A DNA stretch of 30,912 nt from Aureispira sp964404215 (lineage in GTDB: Bacteria; Bacteroidota; Bacteroidia; Chitinophagales; Saprospiraceae), in assembly GCA_964404215.1 (NCBI GenBank), contig CAYOJF010000061.1, positions 1 through 30,912 of the forward strand. The letters run 5' to 3'. The notes below the pieces were generated by a model. That model made no database searches. It saw only the letters and a program-made list of their open reading frames with translations, and was not told the origin of the DNA. The translations under genes and the position numbers were made by a program. Positions 1 through 8,540 of the stretch are shown piece by piece. Numbering within the stretch: position 1 is the stretch's first letter; the number at the start of each line of letters is the position of its first letter.

Positions 1-206
1 ATTCGTAGGGGAACGAAAATATCTTTTCTCAATTAGACATCGTCAAGTACTCAATTTCGTAGCTTAGGCTACGAATTTCCGCCTTTCCTCGCTAATCAAA
101 AAAATCTATCTCGCCCCCTTAATACAAAACAATTCATAATAACCTCTATTTTATTATGAAATAAAATCTTTTTGCTAAAAAATACTTTGTACTTTTTAGG
201 GTATAA
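1..206. other. Intergenic leader with short hairpin
   Basis: No gene is seen here. Positions 59-78 hold a small hairpin with an 8-bp perfect stem (TTCGTAGC / GCTACGAA) around a TTAG loop. The first eight bases of the window (ATTCGTAG) can also pair with 69-76, so this may be the remnant of a repeat cut by the window edge. From about 120 the sequence is AT-rich and leads into the namZ start; no clear Bacteroidota promoter (TAnnTTTG) was found. Confidence 0.4.
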
Positions 207-1445
207 ATGATACCTATGATACGTACCTTATTATTTTCATTACTATTAGGAATTAGCAGTTCCTTCCATTGGTTGACAGGAACAGAAATAGCTGTCCCAA
301 CGCCCCCACCGCTACCTATTGATAAAGATATTATTCCAGCTGCTCATCAGTTTTTTAAATATGCTCCTTATGTCAAAGGAAAAAGGCTAGGGTTAGTGGT
401 TAATCACACCTCTACTGTCGGAGGAAAACATCTGATTGATGATTTGATTCAGAGAGACTGTCAAGTCAAAAAAATATTTGCTCCTGAACATGGTTTTAGG
501 GGAAAAGCAGATGCTGGCGAAAAAGTAAAAAACGGTATTGATACCAAAACAGGACTTCCTATTGTATCGCTATACGGCAAAAACAAAAAGCCTAAAAAGA
601 GTGATCTAGAAGGATTAGATCTGATTATTTTTGATATACAAGACGTAGGTGCTCGATTCTATACGTACACTTCTACCATGACTTATATCATGGAGGCTTG
701 TGCCGAAAATAATATTCCCCTACTGATCCTTGACCGTCCTAATCCTAATGGACACTATGTAGATGGTCCAATACTTCAAAAGGCTCAAAAATCTTTTATT
801 GGACTCCACCCTGTCCCAATCATACATGGTTTAACAGTAGCAGAGTATGCTCGCATGATTAATGGAGAAGGTTGGTTAGCCAATGGCGTACAATGTCAAC
901 TATACCATGTTGAATGTTTGAATTATAATCACAAAAAATTTTATAAACTCCCTATTGCTCCTTCTCCCAATCTCCCTAATATGAAGAGTATTTACCTCTA
1001 CCCTTCTTTGTGTCTATTTGAGGGAACTACTGGGGTTAGTATAGGTAGAGGAACAGATAAACAATTTCAAATAATTGGGCATCCAAACGCTAAAAAATAC
1101 TATACCTTTACACCTACTCCTAAAGCAGGAGCAAAACATCCCAAACAAGAAGGCAAAAAATGCAATGGAATCGACCTCAGCCTTCGTTCTATTGATGATT
1201 TGCAAACGATTACAACACTTAATCTAGACTTTATTCTAGATATGTACCGAGATCTCCCTAGTAGTGACCAAAGTACTTTCTTTAGAAAAGATGGCTTTTT
1301 CAATTTGCTGGCAGGTAATACACAACTAAAAGAACAAATTATTGCTCAAAAAAGTGCGAAAGAAATCAGGAAAAGTTGGCAAGCTGAATTGGAGGCTTAC
1401 AAGAAAATTCGTAAAAAGTACCTTCTCTATAAGGACTTCGAATGA
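207..1445 (+). CDS. namZ: DUF1343 / NamZ-type exo-beta-N-acetylmuramidase
   Basis: This protein should cleave N-acetylmuramic acid from the non-reducing ends of peptidoglycan fragments (GH171/NamZ activity, known for Bacillus subtilis and Tannerella forsythia homologues), so it belongs to cell-wall recycling. The 412-aa length fits the family. Conserved blocks are visible: GLVVNHTS (62-69), FAPEHGFRG (91-99, with the family's EHG motif), FDIQDVGARFYTY (142-154) and DRPNPNG (176-182). A hydrophobic N-terminus (residues 5-20) looks like a signal peptide, so an exported location is inferred. Met4 at 216 is an alternative start. The stop overlaps the next gene's first possible ATG as ATGA, implying translational coupling. 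Family assignment is firm; substrate is inferred from the family. Confidence 0.9.
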   Translation: MIPMIRTLLFSLLLGISSSFHWLTGTEIAVPTPPPLPIDKDIIPAAHQFFKYAPYVKGKRLGLVVNHTSTVGGKHLIDDLIQRDCQVKKIFAPEHGFRGKADAGEKVKNGIDTKTGLPIVSLYGKNKKPKKSDLEGLDLIIFDIQDVGARFYTYTSTMTYIMEACAENNIPLLILDRPNPNGHYVDGPILQKAQKSFIGLHPVPIIHGLTVAEYARMINGEGWLANGVQCQLYHVECLNYNHKKFYKLPIAPSPNLPNMKSIYLYPSLCLFEGTTGVSIGRGTDKQFQIIGHPNAKKYYTFTPTPKAGAKHPKQEGKKCNGIDLSLRSIDDLQTITTLNLDFILDMYRDLPSSDQSTFFRKDGFFNLLAGNTQLKEQIIAQKSAKEIRKSWQAELEAYKKIRKKYLLYKDFE

Positions 1446-1456
1446 TAGAAGCGATT

Positions 1457-2182
1457 ATGAAAAAAACAGGGCTCTTTTTATTACTTATTCATAGCCTAAC
1501 TGCTTGCAATTGGAATACTACTGAGAACAACACAACGCCTTGTTTTGACTTCATGAAAGATTGGTCAGAACTATATGTTCATTCCTTTTCTTCGCCTCAA
1601 CACGCTCAAGAAATACATCGTGTTATTCGTACTTTTTTGATCGAAGCTCATCAAGTATTTCAGACCAATAAACTTCCTGATAATTATGAAAAAACATGGC
1701 TTGTATTTTTAGAGACTCAAATATTATCGAACCCTAAAGCTTCCATTCACTTAGATACCAATGTCCTATCTGATTGTTTGAATCAACTAAAAAACCATTC
1801 TAATAGCACTCCTATTTGTGACCGACTATATCTGTTTCATAAAATTAGTAAAATACTATCAAGGGGCACTTTGAGTAGCCAGACAGATTTAATAGAATTA
1901 GAAATTTTGCAGCAAGATACACTCCATTTAGATCCCAATCAAATTTACCAATTCCCCTATTATTTGAAGTACCATTATGCAAAAAGCAATGTTTTCACAC
2001 TCAACAAAATACATACTCTCAATGGTGATACATTGGCAATAGACTATGAAAATATCACCATAAAAACGCCTGCCTTATCTGATACGATAATTATAGATAC
2101 TTTTTGTTTCCAACTACAGAATGAACTCACAGGAGAATTCTATAAAGAATCTTTCATAATTCCTATTTACCTGAATAAATAA
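1457..2182 (+). CDS. Lipoprotein of unknown function, coupled to namZ
   Basis: No family is recognised. The N-terminus MKKTGLFLLLIHSLTAC is a classic type II signal with lipobox LTAC, predicting a lipid-anchored envelope protein of about 241 aa. The reading frame is open from an ATG at 1442 that overlaps the namZ stop (ATGA). The ATG at 1457 gives the cleaner lipoprotein signal and is preferred. The body is rich in Asn, Thr and Leu, with two central Cys residues and no obvious catalytic motif. The coupling to namZ suggests an envelope role linked to muropeptide processing, but this rests on context only. The gene is followed by a short spacer and a convergent methyltransferase gene. Confidence 0.75.
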   Translation: MKKTGLFLLLIHSLTACNWNTTENNTTPCFDFMKDWSELYVHSFSSPQHAQEIHRVIRTFLIEAHQVFQTNKLPDNYEKTWLVFLETQILSNPKASIHLDTNVLSDCLNQLKNHSNSTPICDRLYLFHKISKILSRGTLSSQTDLIELEILQQDTLHLDPNQIYQFPYYLKYHYAKSNVFTLNKIHTLNGDTLAIDYENITIKTPALSDTIIIDTFCFQLQNELTGEFYKESFIIPIYLNK

Positions 2183-2187
2183 CAATG

Positions 2188-2200
2188 AAGTTGTTTAAAT
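2188..2200 (+). repeat. 13-bp direct repeat, copy 1
   Basis: The sequence AAGTTGTTTAAAT occurs here and again at 2899-2911, bracketing the methyltransferase gene. With the preceding G, its first 11 bases (GAAGTTGTTTA) equal the terminus of the foldback element at 18953. It may be a solo end or scar of that element family. Confidence 0.55.
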
Positions 2201-2223
2201 CTCTAATCGAGTTTAGTACTACA

Positions 2224-2874
2224 CTATAGTCCCAAACAATTATCTGGACGATAAAAAACAGAGGTACAAGATGAGATTTCCATGCTAGGTGCTAGACCAA
2301 AGAAATCTAATCGCTTAAACCCTTTTTCGATCAAAAAGTCATATCCTTCTTGATAAATATCTCTATCTGAATTATCCCATATAACTACTCCATCTGAAGT
2401 TAGGGCATTGATACTATTTTTAGCACACTCTACTCGTTTCCTACCGTCTACCAAAATGAGGTGAAATTGATTTTCGTAATTTAAAATCTCCTTTTCATAA
2501 GCCTTTGATTCTAAATCTCGTTGTAAATAATCGACATTAGAGAGTTTTTTGATCTTACCTTCAACAAAGGCGTACCAATCTTTGTGATGTTCAACAGATG
2601 TCACTTGACCAACCCGACTTGCAAACCAAAAAGTAGAATTCCCACTACCATATTCTAGTAGATTCATTTTTTTAGTTAGGCGTTGCTCTATGAAATGGAT
2701 AAAACTATAAGTCAACCAAGGAATACCTTTACCTTCAGCATCCACGGGTACTCCTTCCACAGCACTTCTCATCCACCCTTGTTCTTTTAGATAATGTTTT
2801 TTTAGAAAGTAAATGCGTAATGCTCGTCTCGTAAAAGGTAAGAGGTCGATTATTTTTATAATTGTCTTTTTCAT
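2224..2874 (-). CDS. SAM-dependent methyltransferase-like protein
   Basis: This 216-aa protein looks like a class I SAM-dependent methyltransferase. Numbered from the ATG at 2874, it shows a glycine-rich motif I EYGSGNSTFW (74-83), an acidic residue at the end of the second strand (VEHHKDW, Glu95), LVDGRKR (141-147) and VVIWDNSD (163-170). The substrate is unknown. The frame stays open to a GTG at 2943, but those extra 23 codons overlap the 13-bp repeat and read like intergenic DNA, while the ATG gives a basic start (MKKTIIKI). The gene is convergent with the namZ pair, and the same 13-bp repeat lies on both sides of it, hinting at acquisition as a unit. The C-terminal half is less typical, so a non-methyltransferase Rossmann role is possible. 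Confidence 0.7.
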   Translation of the reverse strand: MKKTIIKIIDLLPFTRRALRIYFLKKHYLKEQGWMRSAVEGVPVDAEGKGIPWLTYSFIHFIEQRLTKKMNLLEYGSGNSTFWFASRVGQVTSVEHHKDWYAFVEGKIKKLSNVDYLQRDLESKAYEKEILNYENQFHLILVDGRKRVECAKNSINALTSDGVVIWDNSDRDIYQEGYDFLIEKGFKRLDFFGLAPSMEISSCTSVFYRPDNCLGL

Positions 2875-2898
2875 GCTGTTGTTATGACTTAGAATACC

Positions 2899-2911
2899 AA
2901 GTTGTTTAAAT
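2899..2911 (+). repeat. 13-bp direct repeat, copy 2
   Basis: This is an exact second copy of AAGTTGTTTAAAT (first copy 2188-2200), lying just upstream of the methyltransferase start. It is followed by TATTAGAGCCTGTCCAG; the AGAGCCTGT part recurs near 5739. Confidence 0.55.
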
Positions 2912-3187
2912 ATTAGAGCCTGTCCAGAATTCAACAATTTCACTAAAAATCAATTGAATTTTATTTTTAATTTAACTCCTAGAAAGCAAGATAAAAGAAA
3001 AAACTTGTTTCTCCAATTTAAGTGAGTTGTCCCCAAAAACAACCTAAATATTTATGCAATCATCCATATCTACAAGGGCATGTCTAAACACTCCAATCAA
3101 GCTAATTATTATTAGGTATAAATTAAAGGTTATGCAAGTAAATTTAGTATGAGCTAACTTGTTCTTTTCAATTTTGATCGCATCACA

Positions 3188-3245
3188 ACACCAGTCTAAT
3201 AGCCCCTACGTCCGTTGGGACAGGCTGCGGCTATTAGACTGGTGT
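3188..3245. repeat. Long perfect hairpin, 17-bp arms
   Basis: The arms ACACCAGTCTAATAGCC (3188-3204) and its exact reverse complement (3229-3245) enclose a 24-base loop. The loop has its own 4-bp stem (GTCC 3210-3213 / GGAC 3218-3221, loop GTTG). Outside the arms, AATTTTGAT (3170-3178) can pair imperfectly with ATCAAAAATT (3260-3269), so the foldback may reach about 100 bases. There is no T-run, so a simple intrinsic terminator is unlikely. It is more GC-rich than its surroundings, suggesting a dispersed repeat. Confidence 0.7.
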
Positions 3246-3310
3246 CGTTCTTTATCTAAATCAAAAATTACTGCCTTCCATCATTACTAAATCTACTTAC
3301 ATAATCTTTA

Positions 3311-5155
3311 TTACTCCTTCACCACCTTAATTTGCTCAATTGTATTTGCTGTCTCAATAGATAAGTAATAAACACCACTAGCTAAGAAACTTAGGTCTAA
3401 TTGTTCTCTTTTGGTCCCCATTATTTTTGTAATAACTCTTCTCCCCAATTGGTCAAAAAGTTGTAGGCTAGCTTTTTCTTCCTGCACTGCTTCTATATAG
3501 AGAGAACCCTGTGTTGGATTAGGATAAATTTGCCAATAATTTTGAGCCTGAATTTCGCTCTGATTTGTAATAATAATGGGATAACAGTTAGAAGTTCGAA
3601 CACAGCTATTCCCCCCTCTAATCTGCACCGCATAACTACCATTAGTAGTAGCAACATATCCTCGCCGAGTAGCTCCATTGATAGGCAAAAAAGTACCATT
3701 TTGGCAGCGTCCCCACTGATAACGAGTACTAAATAATTGTGGTTGATTGGACCAAAGTTGTGTGCCATTCCTGACGACAACACTAGTATCTACTTGCAAA
3801 GTATCTATAGTCAAATTGAGCTGAATAATACTATCGCATCCTGTAGAAGCGACCAAGGTATCTCGATATACTCCTGATTGGAAATAATCCTGCCCTCTCC
3901 AACTAAAGCTATCACAAGCTGTCTCGTATACATCCTGTGGTAATATCTCAGTTAAGATCTCAAAAGGAAAATAACGCTCTGCCATCCCAAAGCAAGTATA
4001 TTCATACATTTTTAATGCAAAATTTTGTGGAGTGGCATTCGGTATTTGTATGTCAATTGCCAATCTACCTACATTGCTCGTATCTGGGTAACCTACACTA
4101 ACATTAGCAGACGGGAATGCTGGCAAAACAGTACTATTGATGGCATCATATTGAATACTATCCTTCCCTGTCGAAGAATAATTATTGAAGTAAACCCTAA
4201 AAGATACCGTCTGATTAGGACAGACAAAAAGTCGATGAGGCTGCCCAAAAGAAGAGGTATAATTCTCTGTTGTTACCAGACTATCTAGCTGAATACGTTG
4301 ACTACAGTCTAATACCACTATCAATAGTTCTCGTATGGTGGTATTAATGACAATACCATTTCTAATTTCATTAATGGCCACCCCAACCAATGCAACTTGC
4401 CCAGAAACACTGCTATCTGGTGTATAAGAAATCTGCCCTGTCATAGAATCCAGTTCAAAAACAGTTCCGGGAGCAACTAACATAGGACTCCCTCCACTAT
4501 AACCATTAACATAAGTAACAGTGGTACTATTACTAATAGGGACATCTACCAGTTGGTACCTCAAGCTATCTCCATCTCCATCAAAAGCATTAATATTGAA
4601 GGTATTGAATCCATTACAAGTAGCGATATAAGGCACTTCATTGGCAAAAACAACCGATTGGTTGTATGGTGTCCTAGGTGTTATTTTTTGTTCATAGTAA
4701 TAGGGTGTTCCTGAGCCATTGTTTATATTAGTTAGAGCTGCTGACCGACAACAAGAAGAAACACTGAGTGTCCATGTACCACAATTGGGATCTAAGATAA
4801 CGGTATCCAGATAAGTATGCTTTTCAATTCCAATACCCAAAGCAGAGGGCACTTGGCAAGGAGATACGGTATCACAGACAATGGATAAGTCTAGTATTTG
4901 AGTCCGTTGAGCAGCTCTACTACTAGGTGGGGCACAACTATTAGTATTGTTATAATCAATAAATATTACTGAAGGAGCATTAATCCCATAACAGTCTCTG
5001 TAGAATATATAGGTTACTTCATAGGTGTGTGTAGTTGAATCCAAACACTTATAACTCAACCCACCTGTGTATTGGTGTAAGGCATGCAATTGATTCGTTG
5101 AAAATAAACCACTCAATAAAAAGCTGATAATAAGAAATAAGAAAGATTTTTTCAT
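3311..5155 (-). CDS. Secreted protein with T9SS type A sorting domain
   Basis: This 614-aa protein is probably exported by the Sec system and then by the type IX secretion system to the cell surface or medium. It has an N-terminal signal peptide (basic MKKS, then a hydrophobic stretch to about residue 25). The C-terminal 74 residues (541-614) form a type A sorting domain: YPNPTQG at the start, LQLFDQLGRRV in the middle, LASGVYYL and IKVVKE at the end. The first 300 residues are Cys-rich beta-sandwich-like sequence with FNINAFDGDGDSLRY and ISYTPDSS, as in cadherin-like surface proteins. Near 410-450 lies a module of the TACDSFSW...TGCDSIIQLNL type common in T9SS cargo. No enzyme motif is visible; adhesion is a guess. 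Confidence 0.88.
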   Translation of the reverse strand: MKKSFLFLIISFLLSGLFSTNQLHALHQYTGGLSYKCLDSTTHTYEVTYIFYRDCYGINAPSVIFIDYNNTNSCAPPSSRAAQRTQILDLSIVCDTVSPCQVPSALGIGIEKHTYLDTVILDPNCGTWTLSVSSCCRSAALTNINNGSGTPYYYEQKITPRTPYNQSVVFANEVPYIATCNGFNTFNINAFDGDGDSLRYQLVDVPISNSTTVTYVNGYSGGSPMLVAPGTVFELDSMTGQISYTPDSSVSGQVALVGVAINEIRNGIVINTTIRELLIVVLDCSQRIQLDSLVTTENYTSSFGQPHRLFVCPNQTVSFRVYFNNYSSTGKDSIQYDAINSTVLPAFPSANVSVGYPDTSNVGRLAIDIQIPNATPQNFALKMYEYTCFGMAERYFPFEILTEILPQDVYETACDSFSWRGQDYFQSGVYRDTLVASTGCDSIIQLNLTIDTLQVDTSVVVRNGTQLWSNQPQLFSTRYQWGRCQNGTFLPINGATRRGYVATTNGSYAVQIRGGNSCVRTSNCYPIIITNQSEIQAQNYWQIYPNPTQGSLYIEAVQEEKASLQLFDQLGRRVITKIMGTKREQLDLSFLASGVYYLSIETANTIEQIKVVKE

Positions 5156-5196
5156 GGGTAGGAATAGGTATGATTTATTAAGAAATAGGGAAAAGG

Positions 5197-5649
5197 TTAG
5201 ACGCCAAATTGCTGCAAGTGATGATCGTGATGTTTATACATTCCCCAAGAACGTTCCTGTTCTGTCATACGACCAAGATAAGGATGTTCTGCTACACCCT
5301 TTTTTTCATACATAGTTTTCAGTGCCTTGAGCAAACGTTTTTTTGCCTCTTCAAAAGCTACTGTTGTTGTATCTGTGACATATTGCGGATGGGTAGGAAT
5401 ACCTTTCTTGTAAGGTTTATCATTCAGTACCGTTTTACGGACAAATCCCCGTAGTAATCTGAATATAAAGGTCGTCTGAAGTTCCTTACCATTCGCTACT
5501 TCTTGTATTTCAGCACAATGTGCTAACATTTGAGCGGCATTCATTTTACCCCACAGCGGTTTATCGGTCGGTTGCAATTGTTCGATTCGATTGATAAATA
5601 ACGCATAATTTTTAGCATCAAATAAATTATAGTTGGAACTAGTCATCAT
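5197..5649 (-). CDS. DUF1569 / DinB-like protein
   Basis: This 150-aa protein matches the DUF1569 family, which belongs to the DinB-like four-helix superfamily. Visible landmarks are LWGKMNAAQMLAHCAE (helix with the first conserved His), an internal FEEAKKRLLKAL helix, and the C-terminal HHDHHLQQFGV, whose histidines resemble the metal-binding set of DinB-like proteins. The biochemical role of the family is not established; a metal-dependent thiol or stress function is a possible reading. The gene lies 41 bases upstream of the T9SS cargo gene in the same direction and could share a transcript, although the functions look unrelated. Confidence 0.85.
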   Translation of the reverse strand: MMTSSNYNLFDAKNYALFINRIEQLQPTDKPLWGKMNAAQMLAHCAEIQEVANGKELQTTFIFRLLRGFVRKTVLNDKPYKKGIPTHPQYVTDTTTVAFEEAKKRLLKALKTMYEKKGVAEHPYLGRMTEQERSWGMYKHHDHHLQQFGV

Positions 5650-5687
5650 ATTATTTAAGTTAGTTTTGATAAAAGTCGTCTAGGCGA

Positions 5688-5695
5688 CAAATCTA
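5688..5695 (-). promoter_or_regulatory. Candidate -7 box TAGATTTG
   Basis: On the minus strand the sequence TAGATTTG fits the Bacteroidota -7 consensus TAnnTTTG and lies about 40 bases before the DUF1569 start, giving a plausible short leader. No convincing -33 TTG was found, so this is a weak call. Confidence 0.3.
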
Positions 5696-5846
5696 TTAAA
5701 GTATTCTTTGTAGTTTTAATTATTGAAATCTAAAATTAGAGCCTGTTATAGTAAAATTTCTAATTTCAGTAGGTGATCTATCACCAATCTATTCAACGAC
5801 TACTTTGTTTGTACAATAGTAAATAGTTGATCAAATTATATTTAGT

Positions 5847-8540
5847 ATGAAAGTTCGATATCTATTCCTTTTCCTCCTTTGCTATTATTCCATTATTGAT
5901 ACGACAACTATAATGGCTCAGGGTGTATCTATGACAGATTTTGGCATTGCTTACCATTTTGGTGCATACAACAAAGCAACTAGTTTTGGAGAACAGTTAC
6001 TGTTGCGTCCCTCTGTCCGCCAAAACAAGATACAGCAACTAAATATTACTACCAAATTAGGGGATAGTTATACTTACTTAGGGGATTACAATAGAGGATT
6101 GGAACACCTCCAATGGGCAATTGATAGTAGTAGCCAAGATACTGAACAATTGACTTATAAAATTATAGCACTTCATCAACAAGGATTCATTCATTTTGAG
6201 CTCAACCAAACAGAGGAAGCTCAAGAAGCCTTCACAGCTATATTAGACTGGAAAAAATCAAACGAAAGTCTATTTAGAAAAGACTCTACTATTACTGATA
6301 TATATGCTCGAACACTAATTGGGATTGCTCAAACTACCTTTGCCCAACAAGACTATGTTCAATCCAAAGCTTTTAGCTTCAAAGCTATCCAATATATTGA
6401 GAAAAACCTTCTTGATACAGCTCTATTAGCACAGAGTTATTTGCAGCTCAGTCAAGCTCTTGGGCGTATAGGAGATTTCAATCTTTCGCAACAATATCTA
6501 CAACAGTCCATACAAATATCTAATCAATATCCTACTCAAAAAGGATTGGACTGGATTAACTTCCATCATAGAATAGCAGCATTCTTTTTGAAAACAGATC
6601 AAATTGAAGAAGCTTTAACACATAATCAACAAGCCTTATCCATATTGTTTCCTCAGGTTAAAGCAGGGCAACTTCCTACAAAAAAAACAGTAGAGTATAC
6701 AAACTCTCCTAGTATTGCCGCTATGGCTATTGCTCAGAGAGCAATGATTCAGAGTGCTGATACAGAACAAAAAACATGGATAACAGCACTAGAGAGTTAT
6801 CGTTTATTAGATCATCTAATTTATAGACTGAAAAGAACCTATACTGACCAATCTGCTCAATTACTTTGGTCACAAAAATCGCTCAAATATTACACCAAAG
6901 CTATACAAACAGCTCTATTGCTGCATGAACAGACCAAAGATGAAAAATACAAAGCCCTTGCTTTTGAATTTTCTGAAAAAAGTAAGAGTTCTATCCTTTT
7001 AGGAGCTTTCCAGAGAGCCAAAGCTCAAAAAATAGCGAATGTTCCTAGTAGTATTCTTCAGCAGGAAACAGACTATCGTCAAGCCTATGAAGAACTACGC
7101 AGCGAAGTTACCATACTAGAACAAAAACGTTTTTTGACTACAGATGTAAAAACAAAAATACAACAACTCAAAGGGGAACTTCAAGTCAAGAAACAAACCT
7201 ATGAAGACTACCTCATCAAAATCAAAAAGAACTACCCAGACTATTATAAACTGAAGTTTGATATTCAAGTAGTAGATGTGCCTAGTATACAAGAAAGCTT
7301 GGAAACAGATCAATTACTCATAGAGTATTTTATTGGCAAAAAAGAAGTCATTATCTTCAAAATAGGCAAGTACAAATTTGAAGTTTTCCAAAAGAAAATC
7401 ATTGGTAATTTAGAGAACGACATCATGACTTTCAGAGAAAGTATTTATGGTTATTTCTTAAAAACAAAACGAATAGGTTCTATTACTAAAGAAACCTACT
7501 GGACTCAATACAATGACTTAGGGTACAAACTGTATCAAACACTCTTAGCCCCTGCATTGAAGGATACTCATGAAGACCGTCTTACAATCATATTAGCAGG
7601 CCACTTAGGCTTATTGCCTTTTGAAGCTTTGTTGACAGAAAAAAATACAACTAAAAATTTCAAAAAAGTCCCCTACTTAGTCAAAAATTGTGCACTAAGC
7701 TATTGTTATTCAGCTTCTTTACTCAAGGAGATGAAAGACAAACCTCACCGAGCAGAAAAAATATTCTTAGGTTTTGCACCTAAATTTGATAGCAAATCAG
7801 TTCTAGAAGGGAAATATCAATTTGATCCATTAGAACATAGTGAAAAAGAAGTTTCTAGTATTTTCAACCTAGTTGATATGATGGGAGAAGTTTTTGATGG
7901 AGAACAAGCGACCAAAGAAACATTCCAAGAAAAATGTCAAGACTACTGTATTGTTCATGTAGCTACACACGGTATGATGGATAGTAGAAATTCAGATGCT
8001 TCTTTCTTGGCGTTTTCGGAAGTCAAAGACTCCAATGATAATGAATTGCTATATGTCAAGGAATTGTACAATATGAATATGACCGCAGAGTTAGTCGTTT
8101 TGAGTGCCTGCGAAACGGGCATTGGTCAGCTAGAGGAAAGTGAAGGTGTTGCTAGTTTGGCTAGAGGATTTTCTTATGCTGGAGCCAAAAGTATCATTAC
8201 TTCTTTGTGGGCAGTCAATGATTTTGCCACAGCTGAAATCATGCAACAACTCTATAAAAACCTTAAAAATGGCATGCCAAAAGATAAAGCTCTGCAAGCT
8301 GCCAAACTCTATCTAATCAATAATGCTAGTGTAGAAACAGCACACCCATTTCTCTGGTCTGCTTTTATTCAGATTGGTGATGAAACACCTTTACCTCAAC
8401 CTGAAGTAGAGAAAAAAGAAGGGAGTTTGATTCTAGCCATATTTGGGTTAATGCACTGGGTGTTCATTGGTGTAATTATCCTAGCAGCTATCTGGGCAGG
8501 GATTTCTCAATTCATACCTAAGTATAATGATGATGAATAA
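5847..8540 (+). CDS. Membrane-anchored TPR-CHAT protease
   Basis: This 897-aa protein combines TPR-like repeats with a C-terminal CHAT domain, a caspase/separase-related cysteine peptidase. The predicted catalytic dyad is intact: His708 in HVATHG and Cys755 in SACETG. An N-terminal signal peptide runs to about residue 25 (ending IMAQG), TPR-like helices fill roughly 30-340, and a charged coiled coil lies near 415-465. CHAT occupies about 540-845. One hydrophobic helix at about 863-889 is followed by a short polar tail. The topology suggests TPR and protease parts outside the cytoplasm, anchored at the C-terminus. No dedicated substrate gene is adjacent. It differs from cytoplasmic TPR-CHAT proteins of CRISPR type III-E by having a signal peptide. 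Peptidase activity and substrate are inferred. Confidence 0.88.
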   Translation: MKVRYLFLFLLCYYSIIDTTTIMAQGVSMTDFGIAYHFGAYNKATSFGEQLLLRPSVRQNKIQQLNITTKLGDSYTYLGDYNRGLEHLQWAIDSSSQDTEQLTYKIIALHQQGFIHFELNQTEEAQEAFTAILDWKKSNESLFRKDSTITDIYARTLIGIAQTTFAQQDYVQSKAFSFKAIQYIEKNLLDTALLAQSYLQLSQALGRIGDFNLSQQYLQQSIQISNQYPTQKGLDWINFHHRIAAFFLKTDQIEEALTHNQQALSILFPQVKAGQLPTKKTVEYTNSPSIAAMAIAQRAMIQSADTEQKTWITALESYRLLDHLIYRLKRTYTDQSAQLLWSQKSLKYYTKAIQTALLLHEQTKDEKYKALAFEFSEKSKSSILLGAFQRAKAQKIANVPSSILQQETDYRQAYEELRSEVTILEQKRFLTTDVKTKIQQLKGELQVKKQTYEDYLIKIKKNYPDYYKLKFDIQVVDVPSIQESLETDQLLIEYFIGKKEVIIFKIGKYKFEVFQKKIIGNLENDIMTFRESIYGYFLKTKRIGSITKETYWTQYNDLGYKLYQTLLAPALKDTHEDRLTIILAGHLGLLPFEALLTEKNTTKNFKKVPYLVKNCALSYCYSASLLKEMKDKPHRAEKIFLGFAPKFDSKSVLEGKYQFDPLEHSEKEVSSIFNLVDMMGEVFDGEQATKETFQEKCQDYCIVHVATHGMMDSRNSDASFLAFSEVKDSNDNELLYVKELYNMNMTAELVVLSACETGIGQLEESEGVASLARGFSYAGAKSIITSLWAVNDFATAEIMQQLYKNLKNGMPKDKALQAAKLYLINNASVETAHPFLWSAFIQIGDETPLPQPEVEKKEGSLILAIFGLMHWVFIGVIILAAIWAGISQFIPKYNDDE

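Larger units (their letters stand above)
2875..3310. other. Non-coding region with repeat remnants and hairpin
   Basis: No gene is seen in these 436 bases. They hold the second 13-bp repeat (2899-2911), a terminus-like stretch GGGCATGTCTAAA (3076-3088) resembling the element end at 30864, and the long hairpin at 3188-3245. The rest is AT-rich with no recognisable promoter or RNA gene. Confidence 0.5.

Noticed and set aside
2875..2943. GTG-started extension of the methyltransferase
   Set aside because: It overlaps the 13-bp repeat and lacks protein-like features; the ATG at 2874 gives a basic, typical start.
3530..4288. Plus-strand open frames inside the T9SS cargo gene
   Set aside because: They are shadows of the clear 614-aa minus-strand gene and show no protein-family features.
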